In this document: in pieces, positions 24,591 through 32,918 of the stretch
How the letters are laid out: every line of letters starts with the position of its first letter
Position numbering within the stretch: position 1 is the stretch's first letter
The notes under the pieces: generated by a model
What the model was told of the DNA's origin: nothing
The model's input: the letters and a program-made list of their open reading frames with translations, nothing else
Databases searched by the model: none
Assembly (NCBI GenBank): GCA_015069505.1
Contig: SVIL01000007.1
Location: 1 to 33,901 of the forward strand
Direction: 5' to 3'
DNA: 33,901 nucleotides
DNA from: Clostridiales bacterium
Lineage (GTDB): Bacteria; Bacillota; Clostridia; Christensenellales; Borkfalkiaceae
Program-made: the position numbers and the translations under genes

Positions 24591-27275
24591 ATGGGATTGT
24601 TTAGGTATATTTTGGGGGGAGAAGCGAGAAGAAGTTTAAGAAAACTTGATAAAATGGCGGATAAAGTTATTGCACTTGAAAGCAAGTATGAATCTTTGTC
24701 CGATGAAGAACTTCGCAATCAAACCTTTTTATTAAAAGACAGGCTTAAAAACGGTGAAACTTTGGATCAAATTTTATTCGACGCATTTGCGGTTGCAAGA
24801 GAAGCCGCTTATCGTGTTCTTAAAATGAAACACTACAAAGTTCAAATCGTTGGTGGTATATGTTTGCACCAAGGCCGTGTTGCGGAAATGAAAACGGGTG
24901 AAGGTAAAACCTTAGTTGCAACACTTCCCGCATATCTTAACGCATTGTCGGGTGAGGGCGTTCATATAGTTACGGTAAACGATTACCTTGCAGCCAGAGA
25001 CGCAGAGTGGATGGGTAAGGTTTATAAGTTTTTAGGACTTACCGTAGGCGTTGCCGTTTCGGGTATGGAAGACGAACAGAAAAAACAAGCATATGCTTGC
25101 GATATTACTTATGGTACTAATAACGAAATGGGCTTTGATTATTTGAGAGATAATCTAAAGAGTAAAATTGAGAGTATGGTTCAACGCCCACTTAGTTTTG
25201 CAATCGTTGACGAAGTTGACTCGATTTTAATCGACGAAGCAAGAACGCCTCTTATAATATCCGGTCGTGGACAAGAATCAAGTGAAAAGTACGTTTCTGC
25301 AAATAGGTTCGTTAAGACTTTGGTTATAGAAAAGGACTTTACTATTGACATTAAAGAAAAAAGCGTTCAAATCACTGAAACGGGTGCTGCAAAGGCGGAA
25401 AAATTCTTTGGTCTTACAAATTTTGCGGATATTGAAAACGCAAGCCTTTCACACCATATTCAACAGGCTTTGAAAGCAAACTTTATTTTCAAGAAGGATA
25501 ACGATTACGTGGTTTCTGACGGTGAAGTCATTATCGTTGACGAATTTACCGGTCGTCTTATGATAGGTAGAAGGTATTCTGACGGTTTACACCAAGCGAT
25601 TGAAGCAAAAGAAGGTGTAAAGATTAGGAACGAGAATAAGACTTTTGCAACGATAACCTTCCAAAACTATTTTAGACTTTATAAAAAACTTTCGGGTATG
25701 ACGGGTACCGCCAAAACCGAAGAAGAAGAATTTAGGGCTATTTATGGATTAGACGTTTTGGAAATCCCAACTAATAAGCCCGTTGCAAGGGTTGACGCCC
25801 CTGACGTTATTTATAAGACCGTTAAAGGTAAAAACAACGCAATTATAAACGAAATCGTTGAAAAACATAAAAAGGGTCAACCCGTCCTAGTTGGTACGGT
25901 TACGGTTGAAAAGTCTGAAGAAATCTCTAAACTTCTTATCAAAAACGGTGTAAAACATAACGTATTGAATGCTAAAAACCACGCAAGAGAAGCGGATATC
26001 GTCGCTCAAGCAGGTAGATTTGGTGCGGTAACTATTGCAACAAACATGGCTGGTCGTGGTACCGACATACTTTTAGGTGGTAACCCTGAATTTATGGCAA
26101 AAAGAAAACTTCGTGAAGAAGGCGTTGAAGAAGACAAGATTGAACTTGCAACTTCTTATATAACTTCCGTTCCCGAAGATATACTTGAAATACGTACGCG
26201 TTATCACGAAATTTATGAAAAATTCAAAGAACAAACCGATGCTGAAAAAGAAAAGGTTATTGAAGCGGGTGGTTTGCATATTTTGGGTACTGAAAGGCAC
26301 GAATCTCGCCGTATAGATAACCAGTTGCGTGGTCGAAGCGGTCGTCAAGGTGACGTGGGTTCATCCGTATTCTTTATCTCGCTTGAAGACGACCTTGCAA
26401 AGCGTTTTGGTGGCGAAAGGATGCAACATATCTATGAATTTTTCAAGATTGACGAAGACCAACCTATGCAGTCCAAGATGCTTTCACGCAGTATTGAAAA
26501 CGCACAAAGGACTATTGAAGGTCGTAACTTTGGTATAAGAAAACACGTTCTTGAATATGACGACGTTATGAATAAACAACGTGAAGTTATGTACGCTGAA
26601 AGAACTAAGGTTATTAAACAAGATAACGTTCACGAGGAAATTTTAAAACTTTTAACTGATTTCGTTCCGTACGTAGTTAGTTCTGCGGTTGATAACCAAA
26701 ACAAACCCGATACTTGGGATTTGGATGCACTTAACACTGCTATTGAACAAAAATTATTGCCAAAAGATACGCAATTCGTTACCAAAGAAAGGTCTCAAAA
26801 TTGGGATTACGAATATCTTATCCAAAAATTAACCGAAGAAACTATTCGTATTTATGAGGAAAAGATTGCAAGATATAAAGAAGAAGGCGTAAACTTCTAT
26901 GAAGTTGAAAAAATAGTACTTCTTAAAAATATCGATAACAAGTGGATTGACCATATCGACTCGATGGATCAATTACGCAAGGGTATAAGTTTAAGGGCTT
27001 ACGGCAATATCGACCCTGTTTTAGAGTACAAGAAAGAGGGCTTTGAAATGTTTGAAGACCTTACCGCTTCTATTCAGGAAGATACGGTTACCTTGCTTAT
27101 TAAGGCGGAATTGCAAAAAGTACCCGTTATGAGGCAAGAAGAAAGAAAGGATTTGGTTTCCAACCAAGAAGGCTCTACAATTAGGCGTCCCGTTGTAAAA
27201 ACGAAGATAGGTAGAAACGACCCGTGTCCTTGCGGTAGTGGTAAAAAGTATAAGGATTGTTGCGGAAACAAATAG
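24591..27275 (+). CDS. secA: Preprotein translocase ATPase SecA
   Basis: The motor that drives unfolded preproteins through SecYEG. The 894-residue protein has all expected parts: Walker A MKTGEGKT at 100-107, the DEAD-like [15 protein letters not shown], the [10 protein letters not shown] segment at the start of the second nucleotide domain, [10 protein letters not shown], and the [11 protein letters not shown] arginine-finger block. The C-terminal zinc motif [13 protein letters not shown] uses Cys879, Cys881, Cys890 and Cys891. The C-terminal linker is short. AAAAGGAG precedes the ATG. Neighbours comF and prfB give the Firmicutes-type order. Confidence 0.97.
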   Translation: MGLFRYILGGEARRSLRKLDKMADKVIALESKYESLSDEELRNQTFLLKDRLKNGETLDQILFDAFAVAREAAYRVLKMKHYKVQIVGGICLHQGRVAEMKTGEGKTLVATLPAYLNALSGEGVHIVTVNDYLAARDAEWMGKVYKFLGLTVGVAVSGMEDEQKKQAYACDITYGTNNEMGFDYLRDNLKSKIESMVQRPLSFAIVDEVDSILIDEARTPLIISGRGQESSEKYVSANRFVKTLVIEKDFTIDIKEKSVQITETGAAKAEKFFGLTNFADIENASLSHHIQQALKANFIFKKDNDYVVSDGEVIIVDEFTGRLMIGRRYSDGLHQAIEAKEGVKIRNENKTFATITFQNYFRLYKKLSGMTGTAKTEEEEFRAIYGLDVLEIPTNKPVARVDAPDVIYKTVKGKNNAIINEIVEKHKKGQPVLVGTVTVEKSEEISKLLIKNGVKHNVLNAKNHAREADIVAQAGRFGAVTIATNMAGRGTDILLGGNPEFMAKRKLREEGVEEDKIELATSYITSVPEDILEIRTRYHEIYEKFKEQTDAEKEKVIEAGGLHILGTERHESRRIDNQLRGRSGRQGDVGSSVFFISLEDDLAKRFGGERMQHIYEFFKIDEDQPMQSKMLSRSIENAQRTIEGRNFGIRKHVLEYDDVMNKQREVMYAERTKVIKQDNVHEEILKLLTDFVPYVVSSAVDNQNKPDTWDLDALNTAIEQKLLPKDTQFVTKERSQNWDYEYLIQKLTEETIRIYEEKIARYKEEGVNFYEVEKIVLLKNIDNKWIDHIDSMDQLRKGISLRAYGNIDPVLEYKKEGFEMFEDLTASIQEDTVTLLIKAELQKVPVMRQEERKDLVSNQEGSTIRRPVVKTKIGRNDPCPCGSGKKYKDCCGNK

Positions 27276-27337
27276 ACCATAGAATTTTATCCTATTAGTT
27301 TTGGTTTGCCAAAAACTCTTTGTAAGTGGGGTTATTT

Positions 27338-28439
27338 ATGATTAAAAGTGAAGAATACAGACTTAAAATTAAAGAATTAAAAGGTATCCTTTCGGAAACG
27401 GGACACTCTCTTTGACGTTGATAAATTAAGGGCTGAATTAAAAGAGAAAACTAAATTGTCAGAACAACCAGAAGTTTATACTGACCTTGCAAAATCTCAG
27501 TTAATCTCTAAGGAAATCGCTTCTATATCAAACAAGTTGGAAAAGTTTGATAAAGCGGAAAAGTTTATAAACGACACGTCCGATATAATTGACCTTTTGG
27601 AAGAAGAAAACGACGAAAGTTTGTTTTTAGAGGTTGAAAAAGGGCTAAAAGACGTTGAGGGCGTAGTTGAAGAAATGCGGTTACAGGCACTTCTTCGTGG
27701 AAAGTACGATAAACTTAACGCCATTATGACTTTACATGCAGGGGCAGGCGGTACGGAAGCTTGCGACTGGACGGAAATGCTTTATCGTATGTATATTTGT
27801 TACTGTGAAAAGTTTGGTTATTCCATTACCGAACTTGACAGACTTGAAGGTGATGAAGCAGGGATAAAATCCGTTTCTTTTAAGGTTGAAGGCGAAAATG
27901 CATACGGCTATTTAAAGGCGGAAAAAGGCGTTCATCGTTTGGTTAGAATTTCACCGTTCGATGCGAATAAGAGAAGACATACGTCTTTTTCATCGCTTGA
28001 AGTTATGCCGGAAATTATCGACGACGAAGAAATAAAGGTCAATTCTGAAGATATTAGAGTGGATACTTTTAGGGCTAGCGGTGCGGGTGGACAACACATT
28101 AACAAGACCGACTCAGCAATTCGTATAACGCATATCCCAACAGGTATAGTCGTTGCTTGTCAGAACGAACGTAGCCAAACTCAAAACCGTGAGATGGCTA
28201 TGCGTATGCTTGTTAGTAAGCTTTTGGAAAAACGTGAAGCCGAACGCATGGAAAGAGACCAAGACATTAAAGGCGAAATAAAAAAGATAGAGTGGGGCAG
28301 TCAAATACGTTCGTACGTATTTTGCCCGTACACCCTTGTAAAGGACCATAGAACGGGTTTTGAGACGGGTGACGTTGACTCTGTTATGAACGGAAATATT
28401 CAGGGATTTATTAACGATTATCTAAAAAAATCACAATGA
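27338..28439 (+). CDS. prfB: Peptide chain release factor 2 (programmed +1 frameshift)
   Basis: Recognises UGA and UAA stop codons and triggers peptidyl-tRNA hydrolysis. It is encoded in two frames: 25 codons from ATG 27338 end at an in-frame TGA (27413-27415); after CTT the ribosome slips +1 and reads GAC onward from 27414 to the stop at 28437-28439. The joined product is 366 residues. It carries the SPF anticodon-like tripeptide at 205-207 and GGQ at 250-252, the same positions as in E. coli RF2, which supports both start and splice point. GGGG lies 7 nt before the ATG. The last bases overlap the tsaD start (ATGA). A small hairpin lies upstream at about 27297-27317. Confidence 0.95.
27400..27416 (+). 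promoter_or_regulatory. prfB autoregulatory +1 frameshift site
   Basis: CTT-TGA-C at 27410-27416 is the conserved slippery site; a second TGA and a TAA follow within nine bases in the zero frame. The upstream stimulator is weak: only GGGA at 27400-27403, six bases before CTT, in place of the AGGGGG placed three bases before it in E. coli. Confidence 0.85.
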
Positions 28440-29488
28440 GTTATTTTGAAAATATTAAGGCTTTGCCGTTAAAAGAATCACCGATAATTATGGGTATAGA
28501 AACATCGTGCGACGAGACCGCAGTTGCGATAGTTAAAGGTGGTAGGCAAATCTTATCAGACGTAATAATAAGTTCGGCAACTGAACACGCAAGATTTGGT
28601 GGCGTCGTTCCTGAGATAGCCTCTCGTGGACATACGACTGCCATACTTGAAGCAACGAAAAAAGCGTTAGACGATGCAAAACTAAAACTTCAAGATATAG
28701 ACGCTTTTGCCGTCACCGAGGGTGCGGGGCTTCTTGGTGCGTTGCTTGTTGGGGTTTCCTTTGCAAAATCTTTGGCGTTTTCTACCAATAAGCCGTTAGT
28801 TCCCGTAAGCCATATTAGAGGGCATATTGCGGCATCTTATCTTGCGGATACTACGCTTAAACCACCTTTCGTAACCATTTTGGCAAGTGGTGGGCATACC
28901 GCAATTGTTGCCGTTGACGATTATTATAAGTTGAACGTTTTGGGTAGCACTATCGACGATGCGGTAGGTGAAGCGTTTGATAAAGTTGCACGGGTTTTAG
29001 GCTTGAATTATCCGGGTGGCCCAAACGTAGAAAGGCTTGCAAAAGAGGGCAAAAACGTAGTTCCGCTACCTAAAATGTTAAAAAATTACGTCGGTGGGGA
29101 ATACGATTTTTCTTATAGCGGTTTAAAAACCGCCGTTATAAATTACGTGCATACGCAAGAACAAAAAGGGTTAGAAGTAAATAAATCTGACGTGGCAAAC
29201 AGTTTTCAACACGCCGCCGTTGATGTCTTGGTTGAAAAGGCGTTTATGGCACTAAAAAAGACGGGGTATAAAACCCTTGCCGTTTCAGGCGGGGTCGGTG
29301 CGAACGGCTATTTAAGAGACGCACTTGTTAACGCAGTTAGGGGTAAGGATATAAAACTTGTTATTCCTGAAAAAAGATATTGCACGGATAACGGTGCAAT
29401 GATTGCTGCGGAAGGATATTTACAGTATAAAAAAGGCAATTTTGCCGATTTATCGCTTAACGCAAAAGCGGTTGTGCCGTTAAGATAG
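28436..29488 (+). CDS. tsaD: tRNA N6-adenosine threonylcarbamoyltransferase TsaD
   Basis: Catalytic subunit that transfers the threonylcarbamoyl group to A37 of ANN-decoding tRNAs, acting with TsaB and TsaE. The ASKHA fold is clear: GIETSCDET near 20-28, the metal-binding HIRGH (His126, His130), the SGGHT motif near 149-153, and FSYSGLKTA. The 350-residue protein is normal apart from about 15 extra N-terminal residues. ATG 28436 overlaps the prfB stop in an ATGA, favouring it; ATG 28490 would give the shorter usual start. tsaB and tsaE are not in the window. Confidence 0.95.
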   Translation: MSYFENIKALPLKESPIIMGIETSCDETAVAIVKGGRQILSDVIISSATEHARFGGVVPEIASRGHTTAILEATKKALDDAKLKLQDIDAFAVTEGAGLLGALLVGVSFAKSLAFSTNKPLVPVSHIRGHIAASYLADTTLKPPFVTILASGGHTAIVAVDDYYKLNVLGSTIDDAVGEAFDKVARVLGLNYPGGPNVERLAKEGKNVVPLPKMLKNYVGGEYDFSYSGLKTAVINYVHTQEQKGLEVNKSDVANSFQHAAVDVLVEKAFMALKKTGYKTLAVSGGVGANGYLRDALVNAVRGKDIKLVIPEKRYCTDNGAMIAAEGYLQYKKGNFADLSLNAKAVVPLR

Positions 29489-29506
29489 TAAAAGTGGGGG
29501 ATTATT

Positions 29507-29791
29507 ATGGTTAAACACGTAGTATGCTTTAAATTAAACGAAGGTGAATCTTTTGAAGAAGCAAAAAAAGTTTTGCTTTCTATGGACGGCAACGTTCCTA
29601 TGCTTAGGGGTATAGAAGTCGGTATTGACGAACTTCGCTCGGCACGTTCATACGACGTTATGTTGACTGTTTTGCTTGACGATATGAACGCTTTGGCAGA
29701 ATATCAAAAAGACCCTTATCACGTTTCCGTCGTTAAAAAACATATGCACGCAGTTACAAAAACAAGTATATCAATGGACTATACTCTTTAA
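29507..29791 (+). CDS. Dabb (stress-responsive alpha/beta barrel) domain protein
   Basis: A 94-residue single-domain protein opening with MVKHVVCFKL and ending with a YQKDPYHVSVVKKHM segment, the two conserved parts of the Dabb fold. Such proteins form ferredoxin-like dimers; most bacterial members have no established role, and some related proteins act as small enzymes. GGGG precedes the ATG by 9 nt. It lies 18 nt after tsaD and 28 nt before tRNA-Leu(CAG), so all three may share a transcript. Confidence 0.85.
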   Translation: MVKHVVCFKLNEGESFEEAKKVLLSMDGNVPMLRGIEVGIDELRSARSYDVMLTVLLDDMNALAEYQKDPYHVSVVKKHMHAVTKTSISMDYTL

Positions 29792-29819
29792 TTTTTTTGG
29801 GGTTAGTTAAAAAAAATAA

Positions 29820-29902
29820 GCGGATATGGTGGAATTGGCAGACACGCTAGATTCAGGTTCTAGTGGGCGACCGTGCAGGTTCAAGTCCTGTTATCCGCAC
29901 CA
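29820..29902 (+). tRNA. tRNA-Leu (anticodon CAG)
   Basis: An 83-nt class II tRNA: acceptor GCGGATA pairing with TATCCGC, D-arm with AATTGGCAGA, anticodon stem CTAGA/TCTAG with loop TTCAGGT giving CAG (codon CUG), 11-nt variable arm, T-stem GCAGG/CCTGT with loop TTCAAGT, and encoded ACCA. No separate promoter hexamers are visible in the 28 nt after the Dabb gene, so it may be processed from the longer upstream transcript. Confidence 0.96.
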
Positions 29903-29992
29903 GTAACTAAAAAACGAGGGTAAAGTCCCTCGTTTTTTAGTTAGTATTGCTATGCAATACGACTTGAACCCACGGTTCAATCACTCGCCGTG
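29887..29992 (+). repeat. Direct repeat, copy A: tRNA tail, terminator and inverted T-arm
   Basis: 106 bp covering the last 16 nt of tRNA-Leu(CAG), its terminator, a small GTATTGC/GCAATAC hairpin, and GACTTGAACC (29961-29970), which is the reverse complement of the tRNA's own GGTTCAAGTC (29878-29887). It ends in CACTCGCCGTG. It is 176 bp from copy B and differs from it at three positions, all C/T changes. Confidence 0.9.
29904..29943 (+). terminator. Terminator after tRNA-Leu(CAG)
   Basis: Perfect 17-bp stem (29904-29920 with 29927-29943) with a 6-nt loop; the descending arm contains TTTTTT. It begins one base after the encoded CCA. Confidence 0.9.
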
Positions 29993-30062
29993 GACGGCAA
30001 CCCTTTTGTCTTGTATGCAGGGCAAGTGGTAAGGCAAGACATTTCCCCTAATAGGGGAATCC

Positions 30063-30168
30063 CCTGTTATCCGCACCAGTAACTAAAAAACGAGGGTAAA
30101 GTCCCTCGTTTTTTAGTTAGTATTGCTACGCAATACGACTTGAACCTACGGTTTAATCACTCGCCGTG
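30063..30168 (+). repeat. Direct repeat, copy B of the tRNA tail and terminator
   Basis: Second copy of the 106-bp unit, again starting CCTGTTATCCGCACCA but with no tRNA body in front; the preceding T-arm position reads GGGGAATCCC instead. Between copies A and B (29993-30062) there is hairpin-forming DNA (GTCTTG/CAAGAC, TTCCCC/GGGGAA) and no gene. Confidence 0.9.
30080..30119. terminator. Duplicated terminator in copy B
   Basis: Identical 17-bp stem to the one at 29904-29943. It lies 67 nt beyond the stop of the minus-strand esterase gene and could end that transcript as well. Confidence 0.75.
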
Positions 30169-30185
30169 ATTTTATTTTTTTATAC

Positions 30186-31022
30186 CTATTTTTCTATAAT
30201 TGCTTCGGCAAAAAGTTCACCTAAACGAACGACTGATTCGCAGTCATAGTGATAGATATCTGGGGCATCTTCTGGTTCGTTTGTGGTGGTTAAGCCCGCC
30301 TTAATCGTATCAATATAGATATGACCTTTTTTTTCGGCGTAATTTTTCTTGTTTTCGTTTAGTTCTTGATATAAATTCCAAACGGTAGAAATTCCCGCTT
30401 CAATAAATTTGCAACTCTCAAAGTATGGGGTAAAAGTGCTTTTTAGGTCGTCTAACAATCGATCGTAACGGTCGATATATGCATCGACGTTTTCTTTAGT
30501 GGTGTCGCTTTCGCCTTGCATCCAACAAAAAGCGTGGATGGTCGGGGTGTAGCCGTCGTTTATTAAAAGTTCAATGCTTTCTTTAAGCAATTTTTCAAGT
30601 TCGTTATAACACCAACCTGCGGGCATAACTTCAGTGCATTGTATTGCTTTATTCAAATCGACTTCTACGTTTGAAATATGCCTAAGGTCGGAAGGGGATA
30701 TCCAGTCGTTATAAAGAGATGAACCGCCAAAGGCACACTTAACTATAAAGAAATTTTCGCCCATTAAGTTTTCGGATAATTTTTTTGCGATTCCGACTTC
30801 TGGACCCAAAGTATCTTTGGCGGACTCTGTGCAATTTGTTTTCGTTTTTACAAATCCGTGGCTTTTTATCCCGTGTGAAGAATAGTTAATAAGAACGTTT
30901 TCGTAACCGTTTCTAAACTGCGTTTCGGTTTTTTTGTCGAAGTGTTTAGATAGATATTTTGTAAACCCAACGCCAACGGCGTTTGATTGTCCTGCTAAAA
31001 TTATTATTTTTGCTTGTTTCAT
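30186..31022 (-). CDS. Sialate O-acetylesterase-like SGNH esterase
   Basis: A 278-residue protein of the SASA/CE6-type carbohydrate acetylesterase group. The nucleophile Ser13 is in LAGQSNAVG at the very N-terminus, the oxyanion-type WMQGESD motif is near the middle, and an Asp/His pair appears in DIYHYD close to the C-terminus. Many relatives are secreted and remove O-acetyl groups from sialic acid or xylan; this one has no signal peptide, so it would act on imported, cytoplasmic sugars. Only a weak AGGGA precedes the ATG. It sits alone between the tRNA-tail repeats and gpi, with its own promoter. Substrate is inferred. Confidence 0.8.
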   Translation of the reverse strand: MKQAKIIILAGQSNAVGVGFTKYLSKHFDKKTETQFRNGYENVLINYSSHGIKSHGFVKTKTNCTESAKDTLGPEVGIAKKLSENLMGENFFIVKCAFGGSSLYNDWISPSDLRHISNVEVDLNKAIQCTEVMPAGWCYNELEKLLKESIELLINDGYTPTIHAFCWMQGESDTTKENVDAYIDRYDRLLDDLKSTFTPYFESCKFIEAGISTVWNLYQELNENKKNYAEKKGHIYIDTIKAGLTTTNEPEDAPDIYHYDCESVVRLGELFAEAIIEK

Positions 31023-31075
31023 TTTGGTTAATCCCTATTATTTTTAAGCTTTTATCGTGAGTTAACTATAAAATT

Positions 31076-31104
31076 ATTATATTACAAAAAAAATAAAACT
31101 TCAA
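31076..31104 (-). promoter_or_regulatory. Promoter of the esterase gene
   Basis: On the minus strand TTGAAG (31104-31099), a 17-nt spacer and a perfect TATAAT (31081-31076); predicted start near 31069, about 47 nt before the ATG. Confidence 0.7.
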
Positions 31105-31294
31105 GACTATTTTTTTATTTTGAAAAGGTAATAAAAAATTGCAATATTAAAATAAAAATAGAGATTAGTTTGAAGTTTTTTAAATTTTATTCGTTGTGTA
31201 TGCAAAATAAGGTTGAATTTACCCGTTTTTTGCATATTTTGTGGTTGAATTACAAAAAAAATTCAAAATATGGGAAAATATTGAAATGCTTGTA
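31105..31294. other. AT-rich intergenic DNA between esterase and gpi promoters
   Basis: No gene. It holds a direct repeat of GGTTGAATT (31211-31219 and 31243-31251). It also has an inverted repeat: CATATTTT (31233-31240) plus GAATT (31247-31251) facing AATTC-AAAATATG (31260-31272). These could be regulatory sites for gpi; nothing else stands out. Confidence 0.4.
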
Positions 31295-31323
31295 TTGACA
31301 AATTTTAAAATTTGTATTATTAT
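31295..31323 (+). promoter_or_regulatory. Sigma-A promoter of gpi
   Basis: TTGACA (31295-31300), a 17-nt spacer and TATTAT (31318-31323). Predicted start near 31330, a leader of about 37 nt with AAAGGAG 7 nt before the ATG. Confidence 0.8.
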
Positions 31324-31366
31324 TTATGTTGTAATTTTATATATTTATATTTAAAGGAGTATAACA

Positions 31367-32797
31367 ATGAACTACAAAAATGCAACTTGGCGTAAAGAGA
31401 TGACTTTAACCCTTGATTTTAACAATATGATGGCGGATTATATCGGTGTTGAGCAAGGGCTTACGGATAAAGATTTTTCTGCAAGCAAAGGGCTTGTTGA
31501 TGCGTCTTTCAATTACGTTTCTGCAAACCGTGGAACGGGTATGATGGGCTGGACAGAACTTCCGTATAATCAAAAAGAAATCGTTGAAGATATTATAGCA
31601 ACAGCAAAGTCAATTAAAAAGAAATTTGATAACTTTGTAGTTTTAGGTATCGGTGGTTCTGCTTTAGGTCCGACCGCTGTTTTTCAAGCACTTTGTCATT
31701 TGAGACACAACGAACTTCCAAAATCAAAAAGAAAGTTCCCAAAACTTTACGTTGAAGATAACGTTGACCCCGAAAGGATGGCTGCACTTCTCGACGTAAT
31801 CGATATAAACAAAACTTGCTTTAACGTTGTAACTAAGAGCGGTGCTACCAGTGAAACTATGTCACAATATCTTATCATAATGGATATACTTAAATCCAAA
31901 CTTGGTGATAAGGCAAGCGAACATATGATTGCAACTACCTCTGAAAACAAGGGCAACCTTATAAAAATCGCAAAAGAAGAAGGCTTAAAGACTTTCTATA
32001 TTCCCGATGGTGTTGGTGGAAGATTTAGTGAACTTTGCCCGGTTGGTTTGTTGCCGGCTGCAGTCGTAGGTATTGACATTAAAGAAATGCTTGCGGGTGC
32101 TGCACATATGGATAAAATTTGTAAGAATAAAAATATTAAGAAAAATCCTGCGTTGATGAGTGCACTTTTAGAATATCTTGCAATGCAAAGGGGCAAAAAT
32201 ATTTCTGTAATGATGCCTTATGCGGATAGCTTGAAGTATATCGCAGACTGGTATTGTCAACTTTGGGGCGAAAGCCTTGGCAAGTCTGTTGACAACGAAG
32301 GCAATTTGGTTTTCGTCGGCCAAACACCCGTTAAGGCTTTGGGTGTAACCGATCAACACTCACAAGTTCAACTTTACAGAGAAGGTCCGTTTGATAAAGT
32401 TATTACCTTAATCGGCGTTAAAAATTATCGTACTACCGTTGAAATCAGTAAGGGTTGTGATAATATCCCCGACGTAAACTTCTTGTGCGGTCATACGATG
32501 AACGAACTCATCACCGCTGAAAGAGAGGCGACCGAATACGCTTTAACGACTGCAAATAGGATGAATTACACCATAATGCTTCCTGAAGTTAACGCATTTA
32601 CTATCGGTCAGTTGCTTTTCTTGTTTGAACTTGAAACTGCTTACTGCGGTGCAATGCTTAATATCAACACGTTTAACCAACCCGGTGTTGAAGGTGGTAA
32701 AAACGCAACTTACGCATTGTTCGGTAGAAAGGGCTACGAACAAACCAAGTTGGAAATGGATAACGCACCTAAAAAAGATTCAAAGTACGTTATTTAA
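31367..32797 (+). CDS. pgi: Glucose-6-phosphate isomerase
   Basis: Interconverts glucose-6-phosphate and fructose-6-phosphate in glycolysis and gluconeogenesis; cytoplasmic. The 476-residue protein has the SIS-type sugar-phosphate sites VLGIGGSALGP near 95-105 and TKSGATSET near 158-166, the GGRFSELCPVGLLPA block (PGI signature) near 215-229, and NQPGVEGGK near the C-terminus. A strong AAAGGAG and a consensus promoter precede it. It is followed 121 nt later by glgC, so glucose-6-phosphate can move between glycolysis and ADP-glucose (through phosphoglucomutase, not in this window). Confidence 0.95.
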   Translation: MNYKNATWRKEMTLTLDFNNMMADYIGVEQGLTDKDFSASKGLVDASFNYVSANRGTGMMGWTELPYNQKEIVEDIIATAKSIKKKFDNFVVLGIGGSALGPTAVFQALCHLRHNELPKSKRKFPKLYVEDNVDPERMAALLDVIDINKTCFNVVTKSGATSETMSQYLIIMDILKSKLGDKASEHMIATTSENKGNLIKIAKEEGLKTFYIPDGVGGRFSELCPVGLLPAAVVGIDIKEMLAGAAHMDKICKNKNIKKNPALMSALLEYLAMQRGKNISVMMPYADSLKYIADWYCQLWGESLGKSVDNEGNLVFVGQTPVKALGVTDQHSQVQLYREGPFDKVITLIGVKNYRTTVEISKGCDNIPDVNFLCGHTMNELITAEREATEYALTTANRMNYTIMLPEVNAFTIGQLLFLFELETAYCGAMLNINTFNQPGVEGGKNATYALFGRKGYEQTKLEMDNAPKKDSKYVI

Positions 32798-32837
32798 GTA
32801 GAATTTAAAGTTTTTGTGTAAATTTTACCCGTCTATG

Positions 32838-32875
32838 GGTACGCACTAATAAAAATTTATAGGTATGCATTAATA
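32838..32875 (+). repeat. Paired direct repeats upstream of glgC
   Basis: GGTACGCACTAATA (32838-32851) and GGTATGCATTAATA (32862-32875) match at 12 of 14 positions with both differences C/T, 24 bp apart. Placed 43 nt before the glgC start in the 121-nt gap; possible regulator half-sites. Confidence 0.4.
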
Positions 32876-32918
32876 TAAGACTGAATAAATAATTATTAAA
32901 CCTAAAAAGGAGATATTT

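Noticed and set aside
27297..27317. Terminator between secA and prfB
   Set aside because: The small stem has a bulge and is not followed by a T run, so it is weak; read-through into prfB is likely.
27338..27420. prfB as a frameshifted pseudogene
   Set aside because: The CTT-TGA-C site is the known programmed frameshift; the joined product is full length with SPF and GGQ at the positions of E. coli RF2.
30063..30078. Second tRNA gene at copy B
   Set aside because: Only the acceptor 3' strand and CCA are present; the anticodon arm, D-arm and T-loop are missing.
29887..30185. Complete integrative element at tRNA-Leu(CAG)
   Set aside because: The tRNA tail is duplicated, but no integrase or other gene lies between the copies; only about 70 bp of hairpin DNA does.
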